Shown: positions 1 through 7,664 of the stretch, piece after piece | Position numbering within the stretch: position 1 is the first letter of the stretch | Layout: each line of letters begins with the position of its first letter | The notes under the pieces: generated by a model | Database searches by the model: none | Seen by the model: only the letters and a program-made list of their open reading frames with translations | Told to the model about the DNA's origin: nothing | Source of the DNA: an uncultured Ruminococcus sp. | GTDB taxonomy: Bacteria; Bacillota; Clostridia; Oscillospirales; Ruminococcaceae | Reading direction: 5' to 3' | DNA length: 64,000 nt | Assembly: GCF_947301925.1 (NCBI RefSeq) | Contig: NZ_CAMYUE010000004.1 | Location: forward strand, 124,001-188,000 | Translations under genes and position numbers: made by a program

Positions 1-96
1 GCTGAGCTTTCCTGCTTTTCGTGCCCGTCCCACAATGCTCTCGCCCATTACGGCCTCGCACATCTCGGGAAAGAGTGTGGCTATCTCGATATGCAT
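1..96 (-). CDS. trmD: tRNA (guanine-N1)-methyltransferase, N-terminal fragment
   Basis: The gene runs off the left edge, so only the first 32 codons are present. They read MHIEIATLFPEMCEAVMGES and then IVGRARKAGKLS, the characteristic start of TrmD, which methylates G37 of tRNAs from SAM. The ATG at 94-96 has a GGAGAA ribosome site just upstream. In most bacteria trmD directly follows rimM; here two membrane-protein genes lie between them. The catalytic knot domain is outside the window, so the call rests on the N-terminal motif and on the nearby rimM. Confidence 0.85.
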   Translation of the reverse strand, partial: MHIEIATLFPEMCEAVMGESIVGRARKAGKLS

Positions 97-118
97 ATTT
101 TTCTCCTTTTCAAGAATA

Positions 119-170
119 CAGGACCGCAGAAGCGGTCCTGAAGTGTAAGGGGCGATGCTGACATCGCCCC
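119..170 (-). repeat. two tandem intergenic hairpins
   Basis: Two perfect inverted repeats follow each other between the 182-904 gene and trmD. The first has arms CAGGACCGC and GCGGTCCTG around AGAA (119-140). The second has arms GGGGCGATG and CATCGCCCC around CTGA (149-170). Neither has a T-run, so they are not standard terminators. Their layout resembles other intergenic hairpin groups in this window (13410-13471, 42565-42663, 57945-57972). They may be RNA-processing or palindromic repeat elements. Confidence 0.6.
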
Positions 171-181
171 GCGGGTAGATC

Positions 182-904
182 TTATTCTGTGAGCTTTATA
201 TGTTCTGCAATGGCAAGGATATCGTCCCTGTCGGTAAAGCTCAGGCTTATGATGTATCTTCTGTGCTTGTTTTTTTCGGGATAAATGTTGATAATGGTCT
301 CCGTATGGTTTTCTGGAGCCTCTGCGATGACCATGTACCCGTGATAGCCCACGCCGTCAACGCTGTACAGTTCAACAGGATGATCCTCGCCCGTGTACAG
401 ATCATTTTTCATGCTCATAATTCTGTAGAAGGTCTTGGCGTTCTTGCTGTCGTGGATATCGAAGTCCTCCATGGTTACGGAGCCTACCAGCTTCATGAAA
501 TCGTAGGGGGTTTCGGGAGTGGCCTTTTTCACTGCCTTGCAGTAGCGGTCAAGAGCCTCGTGGGATATGCCTGTCCTGTCGAGAAAATCGTAATTATCTC
601 CCAGATTTTCCGCATGTACCGAGATGACATGGGAACCGTCCTTGTTCTCCCACAGTCCCTGATTCTTGTCGTCGGTGCGCTGAGCCTCCATGTCTCCCCA
701 GGCGGTCACGCGGACTCCCAGATTGGAGTAATCCGCATAGTCATCGGGAAGCACAGAGCCCGCAGGCAGCTCCGACACAGTATTTTCAAGGAGCCCGAAC
801 TCATGGGTACACTTATAATAATAGGGTATACCGGGGAAGAAGAATACGCAGACTCCTACAGCGATAACGATGAGTAAAAACAGTATGCCTAAGAATTTTT
901 TCAT
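182..904 (-). CDS. membrane-anchored hypothetical protein
   Basis: This 240-residue protein is of unknown function. It starts with MKK and one hydrophobic segment (about residues 4-24) ending at FFPGIP, followed by a soluble region that should lie outside the membrane. The same plan, including an FFPG(I/L)P motif right after the membrane helix, is found in the 252-residue protein at 2070-2828, so the two look like distant paralogues on either side of rimM. It lies between the 961-1551 gene and trmD in one minus-strand run. I recognise no catalytic motif. Confidence 0.75.
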   Translation of the reverse strand: MKKFLGILFLLIVIAVGVCVFFFPGIPYYYKCTHEFGLLENTVSELPAGSVLPDDYADYSNLGVRVTAWGDMEAQRTDDKNQGLWENKDGSHVISVHAENLGDNYDFLDRTGISHEALDRYCKAVKKATPETPYDFMKLVGSVTMEDFDIHDSKNAKTFYRIMSMKNDLYTGEDHPVELYSVDGVGYHGYMVIAEAPENHTETIINIYPEKNKHRRYIISLSFTDRDDILAIAEHIKLTE

Positions 905-960
905 GGTGAGTGCCTCCTTTTGGCGTTGTTACGCCTTTTTTCTTTTGTTCTTTGTTCTTT

Positions 961-1551
961 TTATATCTTTTTTTCTATATCTTTTCTGTGCATGAGATGT
1001 ATGCCTGTATGGCCGATGCCGAGTATCACCGACGCCGCAATGAGAAAGATATTGCAGGCGTATACTCCCAGAAGGAATACGGCGAATACAGGCAGCGAAG
1101 CTCCTGCCAGCGGGAAGCCGCAGTAATCGGAGTACATATCCCCGAGGGTACGGCTGCTTCGGAAATATTTCCGCCAGTAGAGCTCGTAAAGTATCATGAG
1201 TATAACTGCAAGGATCAGGTAGCCAAGCCGCGGCGAGAGGGAAAACCTGTCAAGTCTGCGGTCGATGAGCACAAATGTGCTGACAAGTGCCTCGCCTGCC
1301 CGTTCAAGGGCGAGGAGCACTTTGTTCTCGCGCTGCGAGGCTTCACTGTAGCCTTCGGGCTGTTTCCTGCTCCATATTATATTGGGAACGAACAGCATAA
1401 TCAGAAAGACTATGCCTGTCACCGAAACTCCCCACTTAGGCGGCTTCAGATAGCGCTGCACTATATCTCCGCAGGTCATGCACGACCATGCGGCTATCCC
1501 TGCGAATGCAGCTGCAAGAGCTGTCAGAGCGAGGGCGTTGCTCTTTTTCAT
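961..1551 (-). CDS. four-helix integral membrane protein, unknown
   Basis: About 196 residues with four clear hydrophobic segments, roughly residues 5-25, 40-60, 107-125 and 145-180, and a charged region between the second and third. I do not recognise a family. The chosen ATG (1549-1551) follows the rimM stop TGA (1553-1555) by one base, so translation is probably coupled. An in-frame ATG at 1570-1572 would overlap rimM by 20 bases and cannot be ruled out; neither has a strong ribosome site. It sits inside what is normally the rimM-trmD pair. Confidence 0.72.
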   Translation of the reverse strand: MKKSNALALTALAAAFAGIAAWSCMTCGDIVQRYLKPPKWGVSVTGIVFLIMLFVPNIIWSRKQPEGYSEASQRENKVLLALERAGEALVSTFVLIDRRLDRFSLSPRLGYLILAVILMILYELYWRKYFRSSRTLGDMYSDYCGFPLAGASLPVFAVFLLGVYACNIFLIAASVILGIGHTGIHLMHRKDIEKKI

Positions 1552-1552
1552 A

Positions 1553-2056
1553 TCAGTCGAACAGTCCGTCAAGGGGACGGATCGTCATGACGCCGCCGTC
1601 GATATCGGTGGAGACCACAACATCTGCGATAGCAGGCACAAGGTATTCCTTGCCGTCGCCCTTTATGACATATACGTCGTTGGCGCCTGTCTGCATGACG
1701 TCGGCTATCTTGCCGTATATCTTGTCGGTATCGGCGTCGCGGACTTCGAGACCGATGAGGTCCTGTATGAAGTAGGTGTCATCGTCCAGCTCAAGGTCGT
1801 CGCGGTGCATATACAGTACCTTGTTGCGGAGCTTTTCCGCCGCCTCGGGAGTATCAACTCCCTCTATCTTGGCGATGACTGTATTCTTGAACACGCGGGA
1901 GCGCTCGATGAACACTTCCTCATGGTCTTTGCCCATAAAGAGCCTGTCGAACTCCGCAAGGAGGTCGGGGCTGTCGGTGTAGGGCATTATCTTCACTTCG
2001 CCCCGTATACCGTGGGTGGTGACTATCTTGCCCGCTTCGAGATATTCCTTTTTCAT
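1553..2056 (-). CDS. rimM: ribosome maturation factor RimM
   Basis: 167 residues, the usual size of RimM, which binds S19 and helps mature the head of the 30S subunit. The N-terminal barrel begins KEYLEAGKIVTTHGIRGEVK, the typical GKI-x-x-x-HGIRGE signature. The C-terminal PRC-barrel is also visible (DLIGLEVRDADTDKIYGKI, then the YLVPAI motif). I chose the ATG at 2054-2056 because AGAGGAAA lies just upstream; an ATG seven codons earlier lacks such a site. The gene sits between two membrane-anchored paralogues rather than after rpsP, which is unusual. Confidence 0.95.
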   Translation of the reverse strand: MKKEYLEAGKIVTTHGIRGEVKIMPYTDSPDLLAEFDRLFMGKDHEEVFIERSRVFKNTVIAKIEGVDTPEAAEKLRNKVLYMHRDDLELDDDTYFIQDLIGLEVRDADTDKIYGKIADVMQTGANDVYVIKGDGKEYLVPAIADVVVSTDIDGGVMTIRPLDGLFD

Positions 2057-2069
2057 TGGTTTTCCTCTG

Positions 2070-2828
2070 TTATTCAAGCTCTATGGAGCTTATTATCTGT
2101 TTTGTCAGGGCTTCGTCCGAGCATTTTACGGTCACGGTATAGTGTTCGTTTTCATTTCCGTCGGGAAAAATGTTCACCGTCCATGTGTTCCCGTCAAAGC
2201 CCGGGTACATTATCTGTCCTACATAAGCCAGGAAGCCGCTGCCCTTTATTTTCCACATATTTTCGATCTTTACGGATTCCTCCTTGCTCTCGGCTACCTC
2301 AAGGAATACCTTCCTGTCTTTGCCGCGGAGCCTTAGGCAGTCCTTTGCAGTGACATCGTCACGCATATACCACAGCATACGGAGATTCAAGCCGTACTGA
2401 GGGGGCTCAATGCCGATAGTGCTGTAGAAATGCCTGTAATCCTCTTCGGTATATTTATAGCCGCTCCATGGATCGAGATCGTATTCGGACCCGAGAGCTT
2501 CCAGATCGCTGAGAGCTTTCTCATAGCTCTGATAATCGTTTTTTATTACCATCAGCGACGATTTGTCACTTGACGATCTAAGACCGTGACCGGTCGTATT
2601 CGGTTCCCAGTCGGCGGGAGCTTTGAGCTTTACGCCGTTTAAAGTAAAGCTTCCGAGATCCGCATCTGCGGATACGGTTTTGAATACGGCGACCCTGTCG
2701 TCGATATGCTCATATTTATGCTTTACCTTTAAATATGTGGGAAGTCCCGGGAAGAATATAAATATAACAAGTGCAGCTGCCAGCAGGACGCCCAGCACGG
2801 CGCCGCCGATGGTGAGTGCTTTTTTCAT
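2070..2828 (-). CDS. membrane-anchored hypothetical protein, paralogue of 182-904
   Basis: 252 residues of unknown function. It has one N-terminal membrane helix (about residues 5-28) ending in FFPGLP and then an extracytoplasmic domain rich in charged residues. The layout and the helix-end motif match the product of 182-904. It ends 13 bases before the chosen rimM start, so it is probably in the same transcript. No enzyme motif or lipobox is visible. It may be a small secreted-domain family specific to this lineage. Confidence 0.75.
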   Translation of the reverse strand: MKKALTIGGAVLGVLLAAALVIFIFFPGLPTYLKVKHKYEHIDDRVAVFKTVSADADLGSFTLNGVKLKAPADWEPNTTGHGLRSSSDKSSLMVIKNDYQSYEKALSDLEALGSEYDLDPWSGYKYTEEDYRHFYSTIGIEPPQYGLNLRMLWYMRDDVTAKDCLRLRGKDRKVFLEVAESKEESVKIENMWKIKGSGFLAYVGQIMYPGFDGNTWTVNIFPDGNENEHYTVTVKCSDEALTKQIISSIELE

Positions 2829-2864
2829 TTTATCTCCTTGGTCATAGGGACGGATATATCGTGG

Positions 2865-3470
2865 TTAATGTGTAAGTCTGCGCTTGCAGTATGAACGCTT
2901 GCCGCACTTGGGGCAGGTGAGCCTTCTCCTTGTTATAGTATGAACACCGAAGAGATAGCTCGCTGCAGACGGTACGAAGCGAGTTCCGCAGTTTTTGCAC
3001 TCGTAGGTGCCTGCACTCATATCCTCCATTGCAGCAACTGCGATACCGCCGATAAGGACGAATGCGCCTATTGCCGACAGAACTATCCTCAGCCATGTCT
3101 CCATTTCAAGTGTGCCTGCAACTACTATGAGAGTGACCCCTGCAAGCAGCGTAACAGCGCATACAGCTACTGAAATGACGATCTTTCTGATGCTTTCTTC
3201 TTTTTCACGCATGATATTCATAATATTTTCCTCCGCTTTCTTCTTGTAGTCCTCGTCGGGGATACGCTCGCCCGTGAGGAGCTCGTTTACATTGATACCT
3301 AACTTTTCACAGAGGGGGAGCATAAGGGACACCTCGGGCATACCCTTGCCTGTCTCCCACTTGGAAACTGTCTTATCACTGATAAGGAGTTCTTCGCCAA
3401 GCTGTTTCTGTGTAAGTCCTTTTTCTTTTCTCATCTGAGATATGAATTTGCCGATCTTTACCTGATCCAT
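2865..3470 (-). CDS. XRE-family regulator with two membrane helices and a zinc-ribbon-like tail
   Basis: 201 residues in three parts. Residues 1-66 are a helix-turn-helix domain of the HTH_3 type (KGLTQKQLGEELLISDKTVSKWE). Residues about 94-148 hold two hydrophobic helices. The C-terminus has two Cys pairs, CKNC and CPKC, about 30 residues apart, like a zinc ribbon. A DNA-binding domain fixed to the membrane suggests it senses envelope state or a ligand, but the signal is unknown. The start is set by GGGAGG eight bases upstream of the ATG. It is the first gene of the run leading to rimM. Confidence 0.85.
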   Translation of the reverse strand: MDQVKIGKFISQMRKEKGLTQKQLGEELLISDKTVSKWETGKGMPEVSLMLPLCEKLGINVNELLTGERIPDEDYKKKAEENIMNIMREKEESIRKIVISVAVCAVTLLAGVTLIVVAGTLEMETWLRIVLSAIGAFVLIGGIAVAAMEDMSAGTYECKNCGTRFVPSAASYLFGVHTITRRRLTCPKCGKRSYCKRRLTH

Positions 3471-3889
3471 TCATGTGTCCTCCCTTCTGAGAAAAGTGTA
3501 TCATGCTGCGGAGAAAAAGTACACCCATGAGTCGTAGAATTACGGTATCAAGCGGAGTCTACGCTTCGTAGAGTGCGGTTTTAAGCCATTTGCCGATGGC
3601 CCTCAGGCATTAACCGATAAACACTTAATTTCTTTCTGTCTTTCTATTTTGAATGATTTAAATTGATAAAGTATATTGCATACATAAGCAAGATGTAAAG
3701 GAAGAAAGAAATAAACTTTACATCAGGAATGAAATGCCATGATTCAAGAGAAAATCAAACACATATTCTCCCTTTCTCCCTTTCTCCCTTGCACTGTTAC
3801 TTTGAGTATAAAACTATCGGCAATAAACAAAAAGTAAGGAGGTAAGGAAGAAAGAGTGAAACATTGTTCAAGTACCTGTTGAGTTACGA
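3471..3889. other. 419-bp non-coding stretch with inverted repeats
   Basis: No gene is apparent between the XRE start and the purB stop. It holds a short palindrome TCTACG-CTT-CGTAGA (3558-3572), an inverted repeat GATGTAAAG / CTTTACATC with a 15-base spacer (3692-3724), and three tandem TTCTCCC units (3767-3790). The first two could be operator sites for the XRE regulator. I see no clear T-rich terminator for purB in it. Confidence 0.6.
3692..3724. repeat. perfect 9-bp inverted repeat, 15-bp spacer
   Basis: The arms GATGTAAAG (3692-3700) and CTTTACATC (3716-3724) are exact complements. The spacer is purine-rich. There is no T-run, so it is not a terminator. It lies about 220 bases upstream of the XRE regulator and could bind that or another dimeric regulator; this is inference. 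Confidence 0.5.
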
Positions 3890-5329
3890 TCAGTTTTTCA
3901 TTTCAAAGCTCTCGCCCAGGATATCCTTGTTGGCTTCCAGGATAGGCTTTATGCACTCGGCAAGGAACTCGTCCACCTGCTGTGAGCTTCTGCCCGTGTA
4001 GTTCTCGGGCTTGAGAACAGCGTCCAGCTCCTCCTTTGTTACCATGAACATGGGATCGGCTTCGATGAGCTCGCAGAGGTTGTTGTCCAGACCTCTTACC
4101 TTTACGTTAGCGCCCGCCTCCATGGAGTAATCCATGATACGATCGTGGAGCTCCTGACGGTTTCCGCCCTTCTTTACAGCGTCCATCATGATGTTCTCGC
4201 TGGCCATGAAGGGGAGCTCTGCCATAACGCGGCGGCGTATCATCTCGGGGTATACCACGATGCCGTTGGTGACGTTCATCATGATATTGAGGATAGCGTC
4301 AACGCCCAGGAAGGCCTCGGCCACGCTGATACGCTTGTTGGCGGAGTCGTCCAGAGTTCTCTCGAACCACTGTGTACCTGCTGTGAATGCAGGATTGAGG
4401 CTGTCTATCATCACATAGCGTGCGAGGGAGGTTATTCTCTCGCAGCGCATGGGGTTGCGCTTGTAGGCCATAGCGGAAGAGCCGATCTGCTTCTTCTCGC
4501 GGGGCTCCTCCATCTCCTTGAAGGACTGGAGGATACGCATATCGTTGGAGAATTTGCTGGCTGTCTGCGCTATATCGCTGAGGAGCTCCAGCACCTTTGA
4601 ATCCACCTTGCGTGAGTAGGTCTGGCCTGATACGGGAACTACGGCGTCAAAGCCCATTTCCTCGGCGATCATCTGCTCCAGTTTCTTGATCTTGTCTGTA
4701 TCGCCCTCAAAGAGCTCCATGAATGAAGCCTGAGTGCCTGTTGTGCCCTTTGAGCCCAGGAGCTTCAGTGTGGACATACGGTATTCCAGATCCTGGAAGT
4801 CCATGAGGAGCTCGTTGAGCCAGAGAGTAGCTCTCTTGCCTACGGTTGTGAGCTGTGCGGGCTGAAGGTGGGTATAAGCCAGGCAGGGGAGAGATTTGTA
4901 CTCCTCTGCGAACTTTGCCAGGTTGTTCATAACGTTTATGAGCTTCCTGCGTACTATTTTAAGAGCGTCGCGCATGATGATGACGTCGGTGTTGTCGCCT
5001 ACATAGCATGATGTGGCGCCAAGATGTATGATACCTGCTGCGTCGGGGCAGGCCTGACCGTAGGTGAAAACGTGCGCCATAACGTCGTGGCGTGTGATCT
5101 TCTCACGCTCGGCAGCCATTTCGTAGTCAACGTCGTTGATATGCTCCTCAAGCTGCTTTACCTGAGCCTCTGTAACGGGGAGACCCAGCTTCATCTCAGC
5201 TCTTGCAAGAGCCACCCAGAGCTTTCTCCATGTGGTGAACTTCTTGTCTGCCGAGAATACATACTGCATCTCCTCGCTGGCATAGCGTGTGCAGAAGGGG
5301 CTTTCGTAGCTGTTTATATTACCGCTCAT
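3890..5329 (-). CDS. purB: adenylosuccinate lyase
   Basis: 479 residues. PurB cleaves adenylosuccinate to AMP and SAICAR to AICAR, each releasing fumarate, in purine synthesis. The fumarate-lyase signature is clear as GSSAMAYKRNPMRCERI, in the form seen in PurB rather than fumarase. GATSCYVGDNTD and the THLQPAQ stretch match the family's other conserved blocks. The start MSGNINSYESPF is preferred over an ATG 13 codons upstream because AAAGGAG lies about 11 bases before it and because family members begin here. It is a single-gene unit with its own strong promoter at 5383-5411. Confidence 0.96.
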   Translation of the reverse strand: MSGNINSYESPFCTRYASEEMQYVFSADKKFTTWRKLWVALARAEMKLGLPVTEAQVKQLEEHINDVDYEMAAEREKITRHDVMAHVFTYGQACPDAAGIIHLGATSCYVGDNTDVIIMRDALKIVRRKLINVMNNLAKFAEEYKSLPCLAYTHLQPAQLTTVGKRATLWLNELLMDFQDLEYRMSTLKLLGSKGTTGTQASFMELFEGDTDKIKKLEQMIAEEMGFDAVVPVSGQTYSRKVDSKVLELLSDIAQTASKFSNDMRILQSFKEMEEPREKKQIGSSAMAYKRNPMRCERITSLARYVMIDSLNPAFTAGTQWFERTLDDSANKRISVAEAFLGVDAILNIMMNVTNGIVVYPEMIRRRVMAELPFMASENIMMDAVKKGGNRQELHDRIMDYSMEAGANVKVRGLDNNLCELIEADPMFMVTKEELDAVLKPENYTGRSSQQVDEFLAECIKPILEANKDILGESFEMKN

Positions 5330-5382
5330 CTGAAAATTTCTCCTTTGGATCAATTTGCGTTTTTGCATAAAACATCAATTTA

Positions 5383-5411
5383 ATTATATCATCATACTTC
5401 TCTCATGTCAA
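5383..5411 (-). promoter_or_regulatory. sigma-A promoter of purB
   Basis: On the minus strand TTGACA (5406-5411) and TATAAT (5383-5388) are separated by 17 bases, a perfect consensus. It lies 54 bases upstream of the purB ATG. The -35 box directly abuts the terminator of the preceding operon. I see no purine riboswitch fold in the short leader. Confidence 0.85.
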
Positions 5412-5412
5412 T

Positions 5413-5439
5413 AAAAAAAGGCGGTATACAGCCGCCTTT
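5413..5439 (-). terminator. Rho-independent terminator of the FHA/PP2C operon
   Basis: Arms AAAGGCGG and CCGCCTTT (5417-5439) enclose a seven-base loop, and the minus strand continues with seven T. It follows the stop of the 5494-6156 gene by about 55 bases and separates that operon from the purB promoter. Confidence 0.85.
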
Positions 5440-5493
5440 CTTTACAGAAAATTTTCCTCTTTTTCTGTGAAAATTACACATTGCAATAATATG

Positions 5494-6156
5494 TCAGAGC
5501 TCTTCCATTTCCGAAGGCTTATGCACCTCGGTGTATTTTTCCATACTCTTTCCGCTCATGCCGATATCCGACATGGAGTCCGAGGCGGTCTTCATGCGCC
5601 TTTCCATTTCCTGCTGGAAGGGATTTTTTATGCCGAACTGCTGTCTGTCCATTTCCTGCTCGAAGAAGCGCTCGTTGAAGTGGGGGAAGCCGTCGGCCTC
5701 CTCCAGCTTGTGATAGGTGAAGTTAGTGGTCAGGTTGAGCGCCGCCATACCGCCTACTATAAGGGCGAAAACAAGATGTATCCAGAAGCATTTTCCTGCG
5801 ATGCCGAAATTCAACACGCCCTCGGGTTCGTACTTGGAGAGCACATGGAGCAGTCCCTGCACCAGAAGCAGGATGGCGATGATGAGCATGGCTGCAAGGT
5901 CCTTCTGATGATAGAAGCTTTTGTAGGCCAGGAAGGCCAGCAGGGGACATTCAAATATGGCCACGAGGAAAGCCGAGAACGAGCCCGTCAGCATACCGTA
6001 TATAAGGGTGACTATGAAGTACATGAACATGGGGACGATATAGACTATGCCCATAAAGGAATATCTTTTCTTGCATCTGTTGAGTAAAGACAGGTTTTTT
6101 GCGAATTCCATTGATCTGACGTTTCTGTTGCGGTAAAGCTCTTCCGGTGAAGTCAT
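5494..6156 (-). CDS. multi-pass membrane protein, unknown
   Basis: 220 residues with four to five hydrophobic segments between about residues 34 and 145 and a polar C-terminal tail rich in Met, Gln and Glu (about 150-220). I recognise no family. The ATG has AGGAG seven to eight bases upstream. It is the last gene of the minus-strand operon that starts with the FHA protein at 8792 and ends at the terminator at 5413-5439. By context it may be a target or membrane partner of the phosphoprotein system, but nothing in the sequence proves it. Confidence 0.75.
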   Translation of the reverse strand: MTSPEELYRNRNVRSMEFAKNLSLLNRCKKRYSFMGIVYIVPMFMYFIVTLIYGMLTGSFSAFLVAIFECPLLAFLAYKSFYHQKDLAAMLIIAILLLVQGLLHVLSKYEPEGVLNFGIAGKCFWIHLVFALIVGGMAALNLTTNFTYHKLEEADGFPHFNERFFEQEMDRQQFGIKNPFQQEMERRMKTASDSMSDIGMSGKSMEKYTEVHKPSEMEEL

Positions 6157-6183
6157 GCTATCATCTCCTTGATATGGTTTTTA

Positions 6184-6555
6184 TCAATATGCTCCGTCGT
6201 CCATTTTCTTTGCAAGGAAGCAGTAGAATATGGAAAGAGCCAGTGAGAATACTGCGCCTGCCTTGTTGTCGGACAGCACGAATGAAACTATGTTCACTAC
6301 CATGAGCACGAAGGATATCTTGAAGCAGGTATTGTACTTGCCTCTGAGTCCGCATATGGCCATGAATATAGTGACTGCAATGGGGATGAGCGAGAACAGG
6401 ATGACCAGAACGGCTACTCCTCCGAGGGCTGCTTCTCCGCCTGTCTTGCCCTCAGTGACCTTGTTGGCGGCAGAGAGACCGAGTATGCCGATGACACCTG
6501 CGATGGTGTTGACTACCAGTATAAAGATAGTCAGTACCTTGAATAGTGTTTTCAT
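6184..6555 (-). CDS. small four-helix membrane protein, unknown
   Basis: 123 residues, nearly all hydrophobic, with four predicted helices (about residues 5-27, 45-68, 77-93 and 99-117) and a short charged C-terminus KKMDDGAY. AGGAGG lies upstream of the ATG at good spacing. It is the fourth gene of the FHA/PP2C operon. I do not recognise a family, and the protein has no motif that suggests an enzyme. Confidence 0.72.
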   Translation of the reverse strand: MKTLFKVLTIFILVVNTIAGVIGILGLSAANKVTEGKTGGEAALGGVAVLVILFSLIPIAVTIFMAICGLRGKYNTCFKISFVLMVVNIVSFVLSDNKAGAVFSLALSIFYCFLAKKMDDGAY

Positions 6556-6623
6556 GTTGTTTCCTCCTATATCATGAAAAGGTTTTATGATATCTGCCCT
6601 CCGTGACGGAAAGCAGTGATACC

Positions 6624-6857
6624 CTATATTATCCTGTCGGCGGTGTGGACTATGACGATATTGTCTATGAGCTCGAAGCCCTCTGCAACGGCGGAATCGG
6701 GAACACTGCTGATAGCCTCGGCGGCAGAGCTCTCCTGCGCAGCGGCCTTACCTCTTGCCCTGCGCTCCTTCCTTATTATGATAGTCCACATTATTATATT
6801 GATAATGACGAAAACCGCAGCGGCTGCTGCGATAACGAGCAGCTCGTCTCTTGTCAT
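6624..6857 (-). CDS. small single-span membrane protein, unknown
   Basis: 77 residues: a hydrophobic helix at about residues 5-27, a basic patch RKERRARGK that should face the cytoplasm, then an Ala/Ser-rich stretch and a short hydrophobic tail. AAAGGAG lies before the ATG. The gene is immediately downstream of the PP2C phosphatase gene (18 bases). The Ser-rich cytoplasmic tail could be phosphorylated and so be a substrate of the adjacent phosphatase; this is inference only. Confidence 0.65.
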   Translation of the reverse strand: MTRDELLVIAAAAAVFVIINIIMWTIIIRKERRARGKAAAQESSAAEAISSVPDSAVAEGFELIDNIVIVHTADRII

Positions 6858-6875
6858 AGGATCACTCCTTTGCCG

Positions 6876-7643
6876 TTACAGCTCTGCGCGGAACAATGCG
6901 GCGGTTATATTGTCGTTTTCGTTCCTGCTTTTTACTGTCTCGATGAGTTTGCGGAGCTGTTTTTTCATTGCTGATCTGTCGGGCGTTTTTTCGGGAGACA
7001 GCTCCTCGAAGATCTCCTTGTCCGTGAGAACATGGCGGAAGCCGTCGGAGCAGATCATGAAGTTGGTATTATTTTCAAATGTGCCCAGTCTTACCTCGGG
7101 AGCTACCTCTCCCGTAACGCCTATGCACTGCACCAGAGCGTTCCTGCGGGGGTCGGTGAGAGCCTCCTCGGGAGTCATCTTTCCCATTTTTACGGCTCTG
7201 TTGACGAAGGTATGGTCGTCGGTTATCTGGCTGAGCTTGTCTGATATCCTGTAGATACGGCTGTCGCCCACATGGAAGGTCATGAAGCCCTTGTTGACGG
7301 CTATGAGTCCCGTAGCGGTGGTGCCCAGCTGTAGGCGGTTATGGGCGCCGTAGTCCATGAGAACGGCGTTGAGACGTCTCAGGCGGCTGATGACGTTTCT
7401 TGCGGCTGTCTTCCAGTCCCATTCGGGCAGCTCGAAGGGCAGCTCTGCGTCGAACCATTCGGCGAAGCTGCGGACCACCTCTGCACTGGCAAGCTCTCCC
7501 TTTGAGAGTCCGCCCATGCCGTCGCAGACCAGTACCAGAGCCGCCTTGCCCGTAGCAGTCTTTGCGGTCTTTATGCAGACGCTGTCCTGATTTATTTTCT
7601 TTGTGATACCGATATCGGTATCACAGGCAGTGATGTAATCCAT
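6876..7643 (-). CDS. PP2C-family serine/threonine protein phosphatase
   Basis: About 255 residues covering one PP2C domain. These metal-dependent enzymes remove phosphate from Ser/Thr on proteins. The metal-binding motifs are in order: NQDS near the start, CDGMGG, HVGDSR, CSDGF and ENDN near the end. I prefer the ATG at 7641-7643, which has GGGGG upstream; an ATG four codons earlier has no ribosome site. It follows the FHA-protein gene by 21 bases. FHA domains bind phosphothreonine, so the pair forms part of a Ser/Thr phosphosignalling system. No kinase gene is present in the window. Confidence 0.93.
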   Translation of the reverse strand: MDYITACDTDIGITKKINQDSVCIKTAKTATGKAALVLVCDGMGGLSKGELASAEVVRSFAEWFDAELPFELPEWDWKTAARNVISRLRRLNAVLMDYGAHNRLQLGTTATGLIAVNKGFMTFHVGDSRIYRISDKLSQITDDHTFVNRAVKMGKMTPEEALTDPRRNALVQCIGVTGEVAPEVRLGTFENNTNFMICSDGFRHVLTDKEIFEELSPEKTPDRSAMKKQLRKLIETVKSRNENDNITAALFRAEL

Positions 7644-7664
7644 AATTACCCCCATAGGGCGGTA

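Noticed and set aside
3767-3790. Three TTCTCCC units as a possible CRISPR or microsatellite
   Set aside because: Too short, with no spacers; a simple pyrimidine tract.
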